From contig CAZNRN010000001.1 in NCBI GenBank assembly GCA_964575605.1, forward strand, positions 1-64,000: 64,000 nucleotides of DNA. Reading direction: 5' to 3'. Below, piece after piece: positions 41,825 to 50,126 of the stretch (positions are counted from its first letter, which is position 1; each line of letters starts with the position of its first letter). The translations under genes and the position numbers were made by a program. The stretch is from JAPWJZ01 sp964575605 (lineage in GTDB: Bacteria; Pseudomonadota; Alphaproteobacteria; Micavibrionales; UBA2020). The notes below the pieces were generated by a model that was given only the letters and a program-made list of their open reading frames with translations, did not search any database and was not told the origin of the DNA.

Positions 41825-42268
41825 TCAGCCGCGGCGGCGCGCGGCCGTGACACCGGGCGCACGGACAAGGTTATACCGGCGCATGGCCTTCAAAACCCTG
41901 TCGCGATAGGCGGAGCCGCGTTCCGGCGTCGCCGAATGGTACCAGGCGATGCCCTTCGCAAGGCTGCCGGCCTGGTCCATCTTCTTGCGCAGTATCCACG
42001 CGCCCACGCCGACATTGACGCAGGCATCGTCGCGCACCCAGCGCAGCGCGGATTTATGCGGCACGCCCCAATAGCGCGCCAGTTCGGGAATCCAGATGGT
42101 ATTGATCTGCATGGGCCCCAGGTCATAGGTGCCGTTGGTATTGGGCGAGGCCATGCCGGGCTTGCCGCCTTCCACCTGCAAGACGCCCAGAATCACGCTG
42201 GGCGGCACGGAATAGGTCTGCGCCGCGGTAAAGATGCACATCGCCAATGCCTGCGCGGCAGCGGTCAT
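41825..42268 (-). CDS. lytic transglycosylase of the type IVB locus
   Basis: 147 residues with the goose-lysozyme/SLT fold. Catalytic Glu33 lies in LGVLQVEGGKPG, followed by GTYDLGPMQIN and the helix-turn NVGVGAWILRKKM and WYHSATPER. Such enzymes open peptidoglycan for secretion machines (VirB1; PilT on IncI plasmids). The hydrophobic N-terminus (MTAAAQALAMCIFTAA) may be part of the domain or a weak signal. AGGGGGATAA precedes the ATG, 9 bases after the DsbC-like stop. A 180-base gap separates it from dotD. Confidence 0.82.
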   Translation of the reverse strand: MTAAAQALAMCIFTAAQTYSVPPSVILGVLQVEGGKPGMASPNTNGTYDLGPMQINTIWIPELARYWGVPHKSALRWVRDDACVNVGVGAWILRKKMDQAGSLAKGIAWYHSATPERGSAYRDRVLKAMRRYNLVRAPGVTAARRRG

Positions 42269-42277
42269 TTATCCCCC

Positions 42278-43126
42278 TTAGTTCTGCTGGCGGATCAGGT
42301 CCGCCTGCAGCAGCATGATGTTCTGGGGCGGGCCTGGGATGCCCACCAGTGTGCCGTCCGTCAGCTTGCGGTAAAAGATAAAGGGCACGTTCGGCACCTT
42401 CCAGCTGCTGACCAGCTTGGTGTTCGCGTCGATCTTGTCCCAGCCGCCCGACTTGATCTTGCCCTTGTCGAGCGCCTCGGTCTTGCCGGCGATATAGCTG
42501 GTCCAGGCGTCGCCCGGGCGGTCGACTGACAAAAGCGCCGCGCCGCCGTCACGGTTCAGAGGTTCCTTGCCGAAGGGCACAAGCCTGACCTGCAACGTGC
42601 CCTGATTCACGGGACCCTGCAGTTTCTTCCAGGTGTCCTGGCATTCGACGCAACCGACGTTCATGAACATATATATGTATGGCGCAGAGGCAGCGCCGGC
42701 CTGCACCCAGCCGCCCAGCTTTTCAACCTGCGCATAGAATGCCTCGGCTTTCGACTGGCCGTTGAGGCGCGCTGGGTTGGCTTTTTCGAGGTTCGGCAGG
42801 GCTGCCTGAGAGCCTTCTTTCTTCGCCTTCATCGCGGCCAGCTGGCCGGGCGTCAGCGGGTTGCCGTTCGGGTCGAAGAGAAGCCCGCGCACCATGCCGC
42901 CCTCGGGCGTCGTGTAGATGGTGGTCTGCACGACATTGTTCTTGTTGATGAGCGCCCAGCCGTCGACGCCGTAAGCATTTCCTATGAACTCCATCTTGCC
43001 GCCGTCCTGCTCGAACTTTTTGAAGGCGTTGCTGGTGGTAGCGGCAGGCTTGGCCTCTTCCGCGGCGAAGGCAGGCGCGCCAACGAAAAGCGCGAAAGCC
43101 ATGAAAATTGCGAGATACCTGTTCAT
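42278..43126 (-). CDS. periplasmic DsbC/DsbG-like thiol-disulfide protein
   Basis: 282 residues with signal peptide (MAFALFVGAPAFA). The N-terminal part resembles the DsbC/G dimerisation domain (YGVDGWALINKNNVVQTTIYT), then a thioredoxin fold with Cys159-Val-Glu-Cys162 in FMNVGCVECQDTW and the cis-Pro loop VPNVPFIFY. Such proteins isomerise disulfides. It heads the minus-strand secretion cluster, whose four terminal paralogues carry several conserved Cys residues, so a dedicated folding role is plausible. GGGGGATTAA precedes the ATG. Confidence 0.8.
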   Translation of the reverse strand: MNRYLAIFMAFALFVGAPAFAAEEAKPAATTSNAFKKFEQDGGKMEFIGNAYGVDGWALINKNNVVQTTIYTTPEGGMVRGLLFDPNGNPLTPGQLAAMKAKKEGSQAALPNLEKANPARLNGQSKAEAFYAQVEKLGGWVQAGAASAPYIYMFMNVGCVECQDTWKKLQGPVNQGTLQVRLVPFGKEPLNRDGGAALLSVDRPGDAWTSYIAGKTEALDKGKIKSGGWDKIDANTKLVSSWKVPNVPFIFYRKLTDGTLVGIPGPPQNIMLLQADLIRQQN

Positions 43127-43212
43127 TTAATCCCCCCATCAGGCCGCAAGGCCTGTCATAACGGCATCTGGTGAAGCCCAGAAAGATCAACGTAGTCAAT
43201 AAAGCCCATCCC

Positions 43213-43280
43213 CACAATATATTTGGCCGTGGCTTAAAGGCTGATATACGGCGTAAAGACTGAATACATAATATATTGTG
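43213..43280. promoter_or_regulatory. spaced 11-bp inverted repeat upstream of the secretion cluster
   Basis: CACAATATATT (43213-43223) and AATATATTGTG (43270-43280) are perfect inverted copies 46 bases apart, in the 209-base gap upstream of the DsbC-like gene. A weak minus-strand promoter (TTATGT, 17, TATATC) lies between them. A GC hairpin (GGCCG/CGGCC) is adjacent at about 43285-43298. Regulatory role is inferred from position only. Confidence 0.5.
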
Positions 43281-43335
43281 CTGCGGCCGTTTGCGGCCAG
43301 CTGGCAAAAATTTCATTAAAAATCAAAGGGAAATC

Positions 43336-44511
43336 TCAAAGCCGGAATTGCTTGCGCGACAAGATGGTGTTGCCCGGCTTGTCTTCGGCCTCTTTGGGTT
43401 CGTCCGTATTGGCCGGTGCGGGCATTTGCGTCTTCAGGGCCGCACGCGCTTCTTCGGTCACGTCGCCTTCCTTCGGCGCGCGGGTGCGGCGATTCTTTTC
43501 CTTGCGCAGCAGGTTTTCGATGTCGGTGTCGCTGTTTTCGTTGCGCGCGATTTCAATGGCGTCTTCGTTGTCGTTGTTGCGCGGTTTTAAATCGGCGCCC
43601 CAGTCGAGCAGCAGGGCGACGGCATCATAATGTTCGTTCTTCACGGCTGCGATCAGCGGCGTGTCGCCGTCGTCGTCGCGGGCGTCGAGGCGCGCGCCAG
43701 CCACGAACAACAGGCGCATCAGGTCGGTGCGGCCTTCCTGTGCGGCCAGTGCCAGCGGAGTCATGCCGTCGCGCCCCGTGGTGTCGGCGGAAGCGCCCTT
43801 GTCGATCAGCATCTTCACGATGTCATAGTGGCCGTGGTCGGTGGCGCGGGAGAGCGCGGTGTCGTTGCCGTTGTCGCGCGCGTTGATGCCTGCATGCGCC
43901 GCCGCCGCGCCATCGAGCAGCAGTTCGACGATATCGGTGCGGCCTTGCTGCGCGGCCAGCATTAAGGGCGTCACGCCGTCGGTGTCGCGCCTTGCGCCGT
44001 CGGCCTGCGCCTGCACCAGCAGGCGCACCATATCGGGCTGCCCCGCTTCGACCGCGGCATAAAGCGGCGTACGGCCGCGGGCGGAAAGGTTTACGTCGGC
44101 CTGTTTTTGTATCAGAAGCTGAGCCACGTCAAAGCGCCGCGCCTGCACGGCACGTAACAATGCTGTCGAGCCGTCCGAAGCCGCCGCATTGATTTCGGCG
44201 CCGCCGTCGAGCAGCGCGCGGAGGCTGTCCACCTGGCCGTCTGTCGCCGCGTGGTGAAGGGCTGTATGGCCGTCAATGTCGCGCGCCATGATATCGGCCT
44301 TGGCGGCCAGCAGTCTTTTGACGGTGCCCACCTGCCCGCCTGCCGCTGCGGCATGGAGCGCGATAATGCCGTCGCGGTCACGCCCGTCGATTTCGGCACC
44401 GGCATCGAGCGCATCCTGCACGCCCGTCCAATCGCCCCGCCCCGCCGCGCCTACAAGCGCGTTGCAGAGTTTTTCGCGGCGCTTGGCTTTGGAATTGAAG
44501 ATATCGAACAT
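43336..44511 (-). CDS. ankyrin-repeat protein, last gene of six-gene operon
   Basis: 391 residues with about nine well-formed ankyrin units from residue 18 to 325, such as DGHTALHHAATDGQVDSLRAL, DGVTPLMLAAQQGRTDIVEL and DGDTPLIAAVKNEHYDAVAL. The regularity and consensus-like sequence differ from the shorter upstream genes, which have only two to four diverged units. After the repeats is a basic stretch (RKEKNRRTRAPKEG), an acidic linker and the end ILSRKQFRL, a weak version of the tail seen in the others. No signal peptide. It begins 9 bases after the upstream gene. Next downstream is the secretion cluster. Confidence 0.85.
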   Translation of the reverse strand: MFDIFNSKAKRREKLCNALVGAAGRGDWTGVQDALDAGAEIDGRDRDGIIALHAAAAGGQVGTVKRLLAAKADIMARDIDGHTALHHAATDGQVDSLRALLDGGAEINAAASDGSTALLRAVQARRFDVAQLLIQKQADVNLSARGRTPLYAAVEAGQPDMVRLLVQAQADGARRDTDGVTPLMLAAQQGRTDIVELLLDGAAAAHAGINARDNGNDTALSRATDHGHYDIVKMLIDKGASADTTGRDGMTPLALAAQEGRTDLMRLLFVAGARLDARDDDGDTPLIAAVKNEHYDAVALLLDWGADLKPRNNDNEDAIEIARNENSDTDIENLLRKEKNRRTRAPKEGDVTEEARAALKTQMPAPANTDEPKEAEDKPGNTILSRKQFRL

Positions 44512-44520
44512 GCCTGCCCT

Positions 44521-45117
44521 TTAAAGCTTGAAGCCGGGGCCCTTGCCGGAGGCAGGGGCATTGTCGTCGTTCGAGGGCTCATCGGATTTTTGCAGGGTGA
44601 TGGTCTTCATCACCTTCACGTCCTTGCCTGCAGCCGCATCGAACTGCGCCGCCACCGCGCCGTTTTCGCCGAGCACGGGGCCCGCAAGCGCCTTCAGGAT
44701 GCGGTCGCGGATCTCGCGCGACCAGTTGCTGTCCGCCGGCAGGCCGATGGCGAGGTCGGAGGCGACGTTGCCGTTGTTGTTCTGCGCGATCGGGTTCGCG
44801 CCTTTCTTCATAAGGTATTCCACCGCCTCGGGTTTGCTCTGGCGGATGGCGGTGAACAGCGGCGTTTCGCCCGCGTTGTCTTTCGCGTTCACGCTGATGC
44901 CGTTTGTGAAAATCTCGTCGGCGCACTTTTCGCTGAAATGAACCATGGCCCAGTGCATGCCCGCGCGCCAGGTGTTCTTGCCGGGTTCGGTCGCCTGCAC
45001 CAGCGGGTCGCAGCCGCGCTCCATGCAGCCCCTGACCATCGCAGGGTCGCTTTTTTTGAGGCCCTCGATCAGCAGCTTTACCAGCGCTTCCTTTTGCTGA
45101 GCGGTCAGGGCTGTCAT
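44521..45117 (-). CDS. ankyrin-repeat protein with conserved tail
   Basis: 198 residues. Four ankyrin-type units; the best is NAGETPLFTAIRQSKPEAVEYLMKKG. An amphipathic helix (REIRDRILKALAG) closes the solenoid. The tail carries DVKVMKTITLQKSD and ends GPGFKL, a variant of the DITVMKPLSV...GGGLNL tail of the genes upstream. The ATG overlaps the previous stop (4 bases). Cytoplasmic by sequence, with no signal peptide. Member five of the operon. Confidence 0.8.
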   Translation of the reverse strand: MTALTAQQKEALVKLLIEGLKKSDPAMVRGCMERGCDPLVQATEPGKNTWRAGMHWAMVHFSEKCADEIFTNGISVNAKDNAGETPLFTAIRQSKPEAVEYLMKKGANPIAQNNNGNVASDLAIGLPADSNWSREIRDRILKALAGPVLGENGAVAAQFDAAAGKDVKVMKTITLQKSDEPSNDDNAPASGKGPGFKL

Positions 45118-45590
45118 AGCGAGAACCCCTTGGGCGGCTTCTGCCCCTGCAATGTCACGGGTTTGCCCACCGTGATGTCCTGTTTCGTTTCGCTCATCTG
45201 GTCGTCATTGACGCCTTTGGGCAGCTCCTGCCCCGGGGGCAGGTAACGGCGGTCGGGCAGCGAATTCAGCATATGATCGGCCATCTGGTTGCGCATGGAG
45301 CCGTCGCGCGCCTCGCGGGCAAGGTCGTAGGCGGTCTTGCCGTCCCGTCCCCTCACGTAGACGCTGGCGCCCAGCTGCAGCAGCACCTGCACCATCGTCG
45401 CGCGCTCGGCCCAGGCCGCATTCATCAGGGGCGTGCGGCCGTCGTCGCCGCGGGCGTTGATGTTCGCGCCCTTCTTCACGGCGAGGCGCACGCGGTCGTA
45501 AGCGCCTGCCTCGGTAGCGTCGAACAGCATCAGGTCCAGCACCTTCTGGTCTTCGTCGGAGAGCCTGTCGGGATTTGCTGCCATCGTCAT
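45114..45590 (-). CDS. ankyrin-repeat protein with conserved tail
   Basis: 158 residues, among the smallest. Two to three ankyrin units (DDGRTPLMNAAWAERATMVQVL and DGKTAYDLAREARDG), an amphipathic helix (RNQMADHMLNSLPDRR), a short linker and the tail SETKQDITVGKPVTLQGQ ending KGFSL. It is separated by 3 bases from the upstream gene and overlaps the next by 4. The conserved order of helix, linker, acidic SETK, V-x-K-P motif and Gly-rich hydrophobic end suggests that the tail is as important as the ankyrin surface. Confidence 0.8.
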   Translation of the reverse strand: MTMAANPDRLSDEDQKVLDLMLFDATEAGAYDRVRLAVKKGANINARGDDGRTPLMNAAWAERATMVQVLLQLGASVYVRGRDGKTAYDLAREARDGSMRNQMADHMLNSLPDRRYLPPGQELPKGVNDDQMSETKQDITVGKPVTLQGQKPPKGFSL

Positions 45591-45593
45591 CCT

Positions 45594-46061
45594 TTACAGC
45601 GAAAAGCCCTTGCCGCCCGGCTGGGCGTTCTTGCCCTTGCTGACGTCAAGCGGTTTCATGACGGTGATATCGTCCTTGGTTTCGGCCAGCTGCGCGGAGA
45701 CCGCGGGCTGCTGACCCGGCGCGGGCATATCGGGCAGCGCGTTCAGCAACAGCCTGTTAATACGCTCCTGCGCGTTCCAGTCGTTGAGGTCATGCACGAG
45801 TTCGTAGACCGTCTTGCCCGCCCTGTCCTGTGCAAGGAGGTCGCCGCCCTGCGCGATGATGAATTTAACGAGCGGTTCGCGCCCCGATAGAACCGCCATC
45901 ATCAAGGGCGTGCGGTCCTGCTGGCTGGTGTTGCGGGTATTGATATCCGCACCCTTTTTCAGGCAGAGCGTGATTTTATCCATGTCGTTATAGCTGACCG
46001 CCTCGAGCAGGTTGCGGTTCACGATATCCAGCTGCATCTCTTCCCTCGTTTTCTGCGGCAT
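45594..46061 (-). CDS. ankyrin-repeat protein with conserved tail
   Basis: 155 residues. N-terminal helix RNLLEAVSYNDMDKITLCLKKG is the first repeat, then QQDRTPLMMAVLSGREPLVKF and AGKTVYELVHDLND. The helix AQERINRLLLNALPDMP is followed by a linker, AETKDDITVMKPLDV and the end GGKGFSL. No signal peptide. Start and upstream stop overlap by one base (TGATG-type), so expression is coupled. No catalytic motif. Confidence 0.8.
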   Translation of the reverse strand: MPQKTREEMQLDIVNRNLLEAVSYNDMDKITLCLKKGADINTRNTSQQDRTPLMMAVLSGREPLVKFIIAQGGDLLAQDRAGKTVYELVHDLNDWNAQERINRLLLNALPDMPAPGQQPAVSAQLAETKDDITVMKPLDVSKGKNAQPGGKGFSL

Positions 46062-46666
46062 CAGAGGTTCAGACCTCCGCCGCCCGGCTTTTTGGGCCCG
46101 ACGGACAGCGGTTTCATGACGGTGATGTCGTCCTTGGTCTCAGAGAGGTCTTTTTCCACTTGTGTCTGCGCCGCGGGCTGCGGCTTGGCGACCGGCGCGG
46201 AAATTGCGGAGACGAGGCCGTCGATGATGCGCTGGCGCTCGGGGTTATAGCTGCTGTCGAGCTTGCGCGCCTCTTCCAGCACCATTTCGGACTGGTTGTT
46301 GGTGGCGAGAGGATCCGCGCCCTTGGCAAGGAAATACTTCACCTTGTTATAGTCGCCCGATTTCACGGCCAGCATCAGCGGCGTGTTGCCGCGGTGGTTT
46401 TTGACATCAACGTCGACGCCCTGCGCCAGCATGAAGTCGGAAATATTCTCGCGCCAGTAGTTGGAATACATGTGATGGTAAAGCGGCATAATGCCCGAAT
46501 TGCTGTAGGCGCTGCCGTTGATGCGCGTGCGTTCGGTGGAATTGATTTTCTGGTGCACGTCGCCGCCGATGCCGATATAGGCCTGCATGCGCGTCTGGTC
46601 GGAAGATTCCAGCGCCTCCAGCAGCAGCCTGTTCACGGTTTCCTGTTCTTGTGCGGTGCGCGTCAC
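46061..46666 (-). CDS. ankyrin-repeat protein with conserved tail
   Basis: 201 residues. The opening helix (VNRLLLEALESSDQTRMQAYI) matches those of the neighbours. A Tyr/Asn/Ser-rich loop around residue 50-70 interrupts the second unit; RGNTPLMLAVKSGDYNKVKYFL is a canonical unit. Then come the amphipathic helix ERQRIIDGLVSAIS, a Gln/Pro linker, LSETKDDITVMKPLSVGPKK and the end GGGGLNL. It is coupled to the upstream gene by a 4-base overlap. Confidence 0.8.
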   Translation of the reverse strand: MTRTAQEQETVNRLLLEALESSDQTRMQAYIGIGGDVHQKINSTERTRINGSAYSNSGIMPLYHHMYSNYWRENISDFMLAQGVDVDVKNHRGNTPLMLAVKSGDYNKVKYFLAKGADPLATNNQSEMVLEEARKLDSSYNPERQRIIDGLVSAISAPVAKPQPAAQTQVEKDLSETKDDITVMKPLSVGPKKPGGGGLNL

Positions 46667-47238
46667 AGGTTGAGCCCTCCGCCGTCTTTTTTCTTCACGC
46701 TGATGGGTTTCATCACGGTCATGTCGTCTTCGATGCCGACGGGCGCCGCGGGCTTGGCCGCGCCGTTGAAAGCGTCCTTCGCGGGCATCGCCGCGAGCAG
46801 CAGGTCGAGGATTTTCTCGCGCTTCTCGTTATACATGGCGTTTTCGGCGGGGCGCGCGTCGGTCAGGATGGTGCGGTTTGACGCGTCTTCGGACAAGGGG
46901 CTGGCGCCCAGTTTCAGCATCTGTTCGACCGCTTGCGCGTTAACATCGATGACGGCGCGGTGCAGCGCGGTCTTGCCGTCGATGCCTTTGGCCTCCAGCG
47001 GCAATCCCGCCTTGGCCAGAGTTTCGAAGATTTTGGGGTCGTAGCATTCATAGGCATAGACCGCGAGCGGGCGGCTGTAGTTATAACGCCCGCCGTAGCT
47101 CTGGTGGAAGACGGAACAGTCGAGTGCCGCGCCGCGTGAAATACAGCTTTCGACCCGCGAGAGGTTCTTGTCGCGCACGGCGTCTTTCAGGAGGTCGTCC
47201 AGCGCACTTTGCTGGTTGCCGGGAAGGGACGTTGCCAT
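46663..47238 (-). CDS. ankyrin-repeat protein with conserved tail, first gene of operon
   Basis: 191 residues. The first unit contains a Tyr-rich insertion (SYGGRYNYSRPLAVYAYECYD) like that in the next gene; DGKTALHRAVIDVNAQAVEQML is the clear unit. Helix EKREKILDLLLAAMPAKD, linker, then IEDDMTVMKPISVKKKD and the end GGGLNL. Expression is from a strong promoter 75 bases upstream. No signal peptide or catalytic residue. The similarity of tails across the five leading genes is greater than that of their repeats. Confidence 0.8.
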   Translation of the reverse strand: MATSLPGNQQSALDDLLKDAVRDKNLSRVESCISRGAALDCSVFHQSYGGRYNYSRPLAVYAYECYDPKIFETLAKAGLPLEAKGIDGKTALHRAVIDVNAQAVEQMLKLGASPLSEDASNRTILTDARPAENAMYNEKREKILDLLLAAMPAKDAFNGAAKPAAPVGIEDDMTVMKPISVKKKDGGGLNL

Positions 47239-47312
47239 CTGGTCTGTCTTCTCTTGCGCTCCGTTTTTGGTCCGGCTTTGGCCGCCGGTTAGGCCTTGGG
47301 GAATTGGCCCTT

Positions 47313-47342
47313 ATAATACAGTGCGTGATGACGTTATGTCAA
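47313..47342 (-). promoter_or_regulatory. sigma-70 promoter of the six-gene ankyrin operon
   Basis: Minus strand: TTGACA (47342-47337), 18 bases, TATTAT (47318-47313), about 75 bases before the first ATG. Perfect -35 and five of six bases in the -10. Confidence 0.75.
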
Positions 47343-47471
47343 TGATATAGAGCGCTGTTAAGATTATATAATTCAAATACTTAGCCTATAGCGCGGTACA
47401 CTGAAGATTAACCTTGTCAGATTATGTCAAGAATATTAACTTATACCGGTTTTTACCCCTCAGGTGATTCT

Positions 47472-48062
47472 ATGGCCTTCGACATCAAAAAGACCCTGCG
47501 CAGTACCGCAGCTGTCCTTGCCTTTACCCTCGCGGGCGCAGGTGCGGGCGGCGTGTTCAACCAGGCCCTGTCGAACCGCAATTCCCAGACCAAGACGCCC
47601 GAGCAGGTCACCGCACAGATGCATTACCGCACCACGCTGACGACGCTGGGCAGCGCGCAGGCAGCCCTGCAGGACGGCAACGACGAGGAAGCCGCCATGC
47701 GCCTCGACCGTAAAAAACGCACCTTCGTCGCCGATGCGCTGCTCGACAAGAATTTAAGCGAAACCGACCTCGCCTCCATCGCGCGCGATTTCAACGGGCT
47801 TTCGGCCGAAGACGGCATCGTCTTCCGCAACTCGGCAAAACAGATGAAGCACCGCGACGAAGCGCTTGAAGACGTCGCCGTGACGCGCGACCGCGTTGAA
47901 TCTGCCCTGCGGCTCGAAGACGCCATGGTCGCGGCAGAAAAAAGCGAACAGCGTTCGCAAAACCGCGCAGCCGCCGGCGGCGCGCTCGCAGGGGCCGCCA
48001 CCGGCCTCGCCTTCTTCGCCGGCCTCCGCCGCCGCAAGCAAGAACCGAAGCCTGGCGCTTAA
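47472..48062 (+). CDS. exported helical protein with Gly-rich C-terminal membrane/RRR segment
   Basis: 196 residues from the ATG at 47472 (an upstream ATG at 47424 lacks a ribosome-binding site). Hydrophobic N-terminal segment (STAAVLAFTLAGAGAGGVF), a charged helical middle, and a C-terminal AAAGGALAGAATGLAFFAGL followed by RRRKQ. The C-terminal layout of glycines, hydrophobic helix and Arg cluster recalls GlyGly-CTERM-type sorting tails and is shared with the protein at 58261-58995, which also has the same kind of helical middle. No known domain. Confidence 0.6.
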   Translation: MAFDIKKTLRSTAAVLAFTLAGAGAGGVFNQALSNRNSQTKTPEQVTAQMHYRTTLTTLGSAQAALQDGNDEEAAMRLDRKKRTFVADALLDKNLSETDLASIARDFNGLSAEDGIVFRNSAKQMKHRDEALEDVAVTRDRVESALRLEDAMVAAEKSEQRSQNRAAAGGALAGAATGLAFFAGLRRRKQEPKPGA

Positions 48063-48105
48063 TCCATAATCCAACACCACTGAATGGCTGCGCCCGCATG
48101 CTGTC

Positions 48106-48132
48106 TTGACAGCGTTGGGATGCTCTTATACT
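48106..48132 (+). promoter_or_regulatory. candidate promoter of the exported ankyrin gene
   Basis: TTGACA (48106-48111) with TATACT (48127-48132) at a short 15-base spacing, 47 bases before the ATG at 48179. Confidence 0.45.
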
Positions 48133-48178
48133 TATGCGCCATCAAAACAATCCGGCCTTCTTTCAGGGATCATCCGCC

Positions 48179-48997
48179 ATGGCAAAACCACGCAAACCCT
48201 TCGGCTCGCGCATGCGCAGGGCTTTTATTGTTGCGGCGGCAGCGCTGGGCATCGGTGGCGGCGTTGCGACGCTCGACAACCTGCCCAAGAACCCGCAGAC
48301 GGATACGCAGACCGTTACCTCATATAACGTCGGCCAGTATAACCAGTCGGGCTATAACATCTCGCCTTCTGACCAGATGTGGAAGCAGACGATCAATATG
48401 CGCAGCGACTACCAGAACACCGTCGACCTGATGAACGCGGCGCGCGACGGCGACAGCTGGAAGGTTCAGGCGCTGATCGACAAGGGCGCGGTGAAGGTGA
48501 ATTCGCAAGACGGCATCGACGCGCTGGCGACCGCGGCCTATTGGGGCCATAACGACGTGGTGTCGGTTTTCCTGCGCAACGGCGCGGACCCGACGGCGAA
48601 CGACAGCCAGTCGCTCATCTCCGCGCTGCAGGGCGGGCAGATGAGCATCGCCGAGCGCCTGATCGGCTACGGCGCGCAGGCATCGGCGCAGAACAACCGC
48701 GGCCTGATGATCGCCGCCGAAACCGGCAACAGCTATATGGCGCAGACATTGATCTTGTTCGGCGCGGATGCGACCGCCGACAATTCCGCCGCGCTGAAAC
48801 AGGCGCAGGCCTACGGCTTTGAAAATGTCGCCAGCGTGCTGAAAGCCGCGGGCGCGACCGACGGCACCGAAGTTGCGCCGCTACCGTCGTTCAGTTCAAG
48901 CTACATGCTGTTCGGCAACAACGGTTCGGCAACGGGCCCGTTCTCGATCTGGAACTACGGCGGCCCCTTTGGCCCGACAGCGCCGGGCGGTAAATAA
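48179..48997 (+). CDS. exported ankyrin-repeat protein
   Basis: 272 residues from the ATG at 48179 (AGGGA upstream). The N-terminus is a signal peptide or anchor: basic (RKPFGSRMRR) then AFIVAAAALGIGGGVA. A Tyr/Asn/Gln-rich stretch (YNVGQYNQSGYNISPSD) precedes five ankyrin units, such as DGIDALATAAYWGHNDVVSVFL and NRGLMIAAETGNSYMAQTLIL. The C-terminus is Gly/Ser/Pro-rich (FGPTAPGGK). It lacks the V-x-K-P tail of the cytoplasmic ankyrin proteins in the window, which makes it a useful contrast. Periplasmic by inference. Confidence 0.75.
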   Translation: MAKPRKPFGSRMRRAFIVAAAALGIGGGVATLDNLPKNPQTDTQTVTSYNVGQYNQSGYNISPSDQMWKQTINMRSDYQNTVDLMNAARDGDSWKVQALIDKGAVKVNSQDGIDALATAAYWGHNDVVSVFLRNGADPTANDSQSLISALQGGQMSIAERLIGYGAQASAQNNRGLMIAAETGNSYMAQTLILFGADATADNSAALKQAQAYGFENVASVLKAAGATDGTEVAPLPSFSSSYMLFGNNGSATGPFSIWNYGGPFGPTAPGGK

Positions 48998-49169
48998 AAT
49001 TGCTGCAGGGCGGCAAATAAAATTCTTTCCTCCGGTGGCAACGGAGGGGTGTGGGATTAACGGTTTATTCACCCGCTTGTGGTGTGATATACTCCTTCTC
49101 GGAACGGCTTTCCGATAGACGGGGTTATACATCGCAGGCGCAAGCCTGAAGAAGGGGCAAGGTTTAACC

Positions 49170-49735
49170 ATGCAAGCCATCCATCCGCGCTTGTCCACAC
49201 TGGACAATCCTCACATTTCTNNNNNNNNNNCCTCCACGACCTCTGCGACGCGACCGACGCTGCCATCGAAGCGGGCGGCGGCTTCGGCTGGGTCAACCTG
49301 CCCGCGCGCGAAGTGCTGGAGCGCTACTGGAAAGGCGTGCTGGTAGTGCCGGAGCGCCACCTGCTGCTGGCGCGCATCGACGGCAGCGTCTGCGGCGCGG
49401 CGCAACTGGTCGAGCCGTCCCGCAATAACGAGGCACAGGCATTCTCCGCCCAAATTCTCGCAAGCTTCGTCGCCCCCTGGGCGCGCGGCCGCGGCGCAGG
49501 CCGGAAAATTATCTCCGCCGCCGAGAAACTGGCGCAGGAAATGGGCTTCAAGGTTATCCAGATGGACGTGCGCGAGACGCAGGACGCCGCCATCCGCCTC
49601 TACGAAAGCATGGGTTACCGCCGCTGGGGCGAAAACCCCGCCTATGCCATGGTGCAGGGACGCATGATCACGGGTTACTACTACACCAAGATCATCAATC
49701 CGGTTTTCGCACCGCGCGATGTGAACGCGGGCTAA
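49170..49735 (+). CDS. GNAT N-acetyltransferase, interrupted by an assembly gap
   Basis: The ATG at 49170 follows AAGGGGCAAGG and opens MQAIHPRLSTLDN. After 17 codons ten N bases occur; the frame resumes beyond them at 49232 with LHDLCDATDAAIEAGGGFGW and runs to 49735. The stated gap length would shift frame, so the true gap is of another length. Acetyl-CoA signature: ILASFVAPWARGRGAGRKIISAAEKLAQEMG and IRLYESMGYRRWG. The acceptor substrate is unknown. Without the gap it would be a normal gene of at least about 190 codons. Confidence 0.75.
49221..49230. other. assembly gap (10 N)
   Basis: Ten N bases inside the GNAT gene; probably a placeholder of arbitrary length because the flanking frames do not match across it. 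Confidence 0.98.
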
Positions 49736-50126
49736 AGTTTTTTCACTGCCTCCGACATGCATTTTATGCGCAATTCACCGCGATAAACCGCGCTTGGCTG
49801 CGTGAAACTTCGTGCGACTACGAAATCCGAACAGCGTTGATTTTGTTCACATAAAAGCAACGGCCGTCCGAGTCTTGCCGAGTCGAAAGTTTTGTGCAGT
49901 GCAACCTTTTGGATTCATTGCGCAAAGCTTTTTCATAACGCGCTGATTAGCGATAATCCTGAAACGTTATTTTAGATAATCAGTTTTGCATATAATTTCG
50001 CGACTTTCATCGCGGACATTCTGTAATTTTATCTTGATTATGAGTCAGGTCACTTTTACGTTACATAAACTGTAAAAACATAAAAAACACCAAAACACAC
50101 ACACTCTCACCGAGGAGCCCATACAC
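49736..50126. promoter_or_regulatory. 390-bp AT-rich leader region upstream of the Clp-type ATPase
   Basis: No gene. It is AT-rich compared with its surroundings. A perfect TATAAT lies at 49991-49996 with only a weak -35 (TATTTT) 17 bases upstream, giving an untranslated leader of about 125 bases. GAGGAG precedes the ATG at 50127. No convincing heat-shock promoter was seen. Confidence 0.5.
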
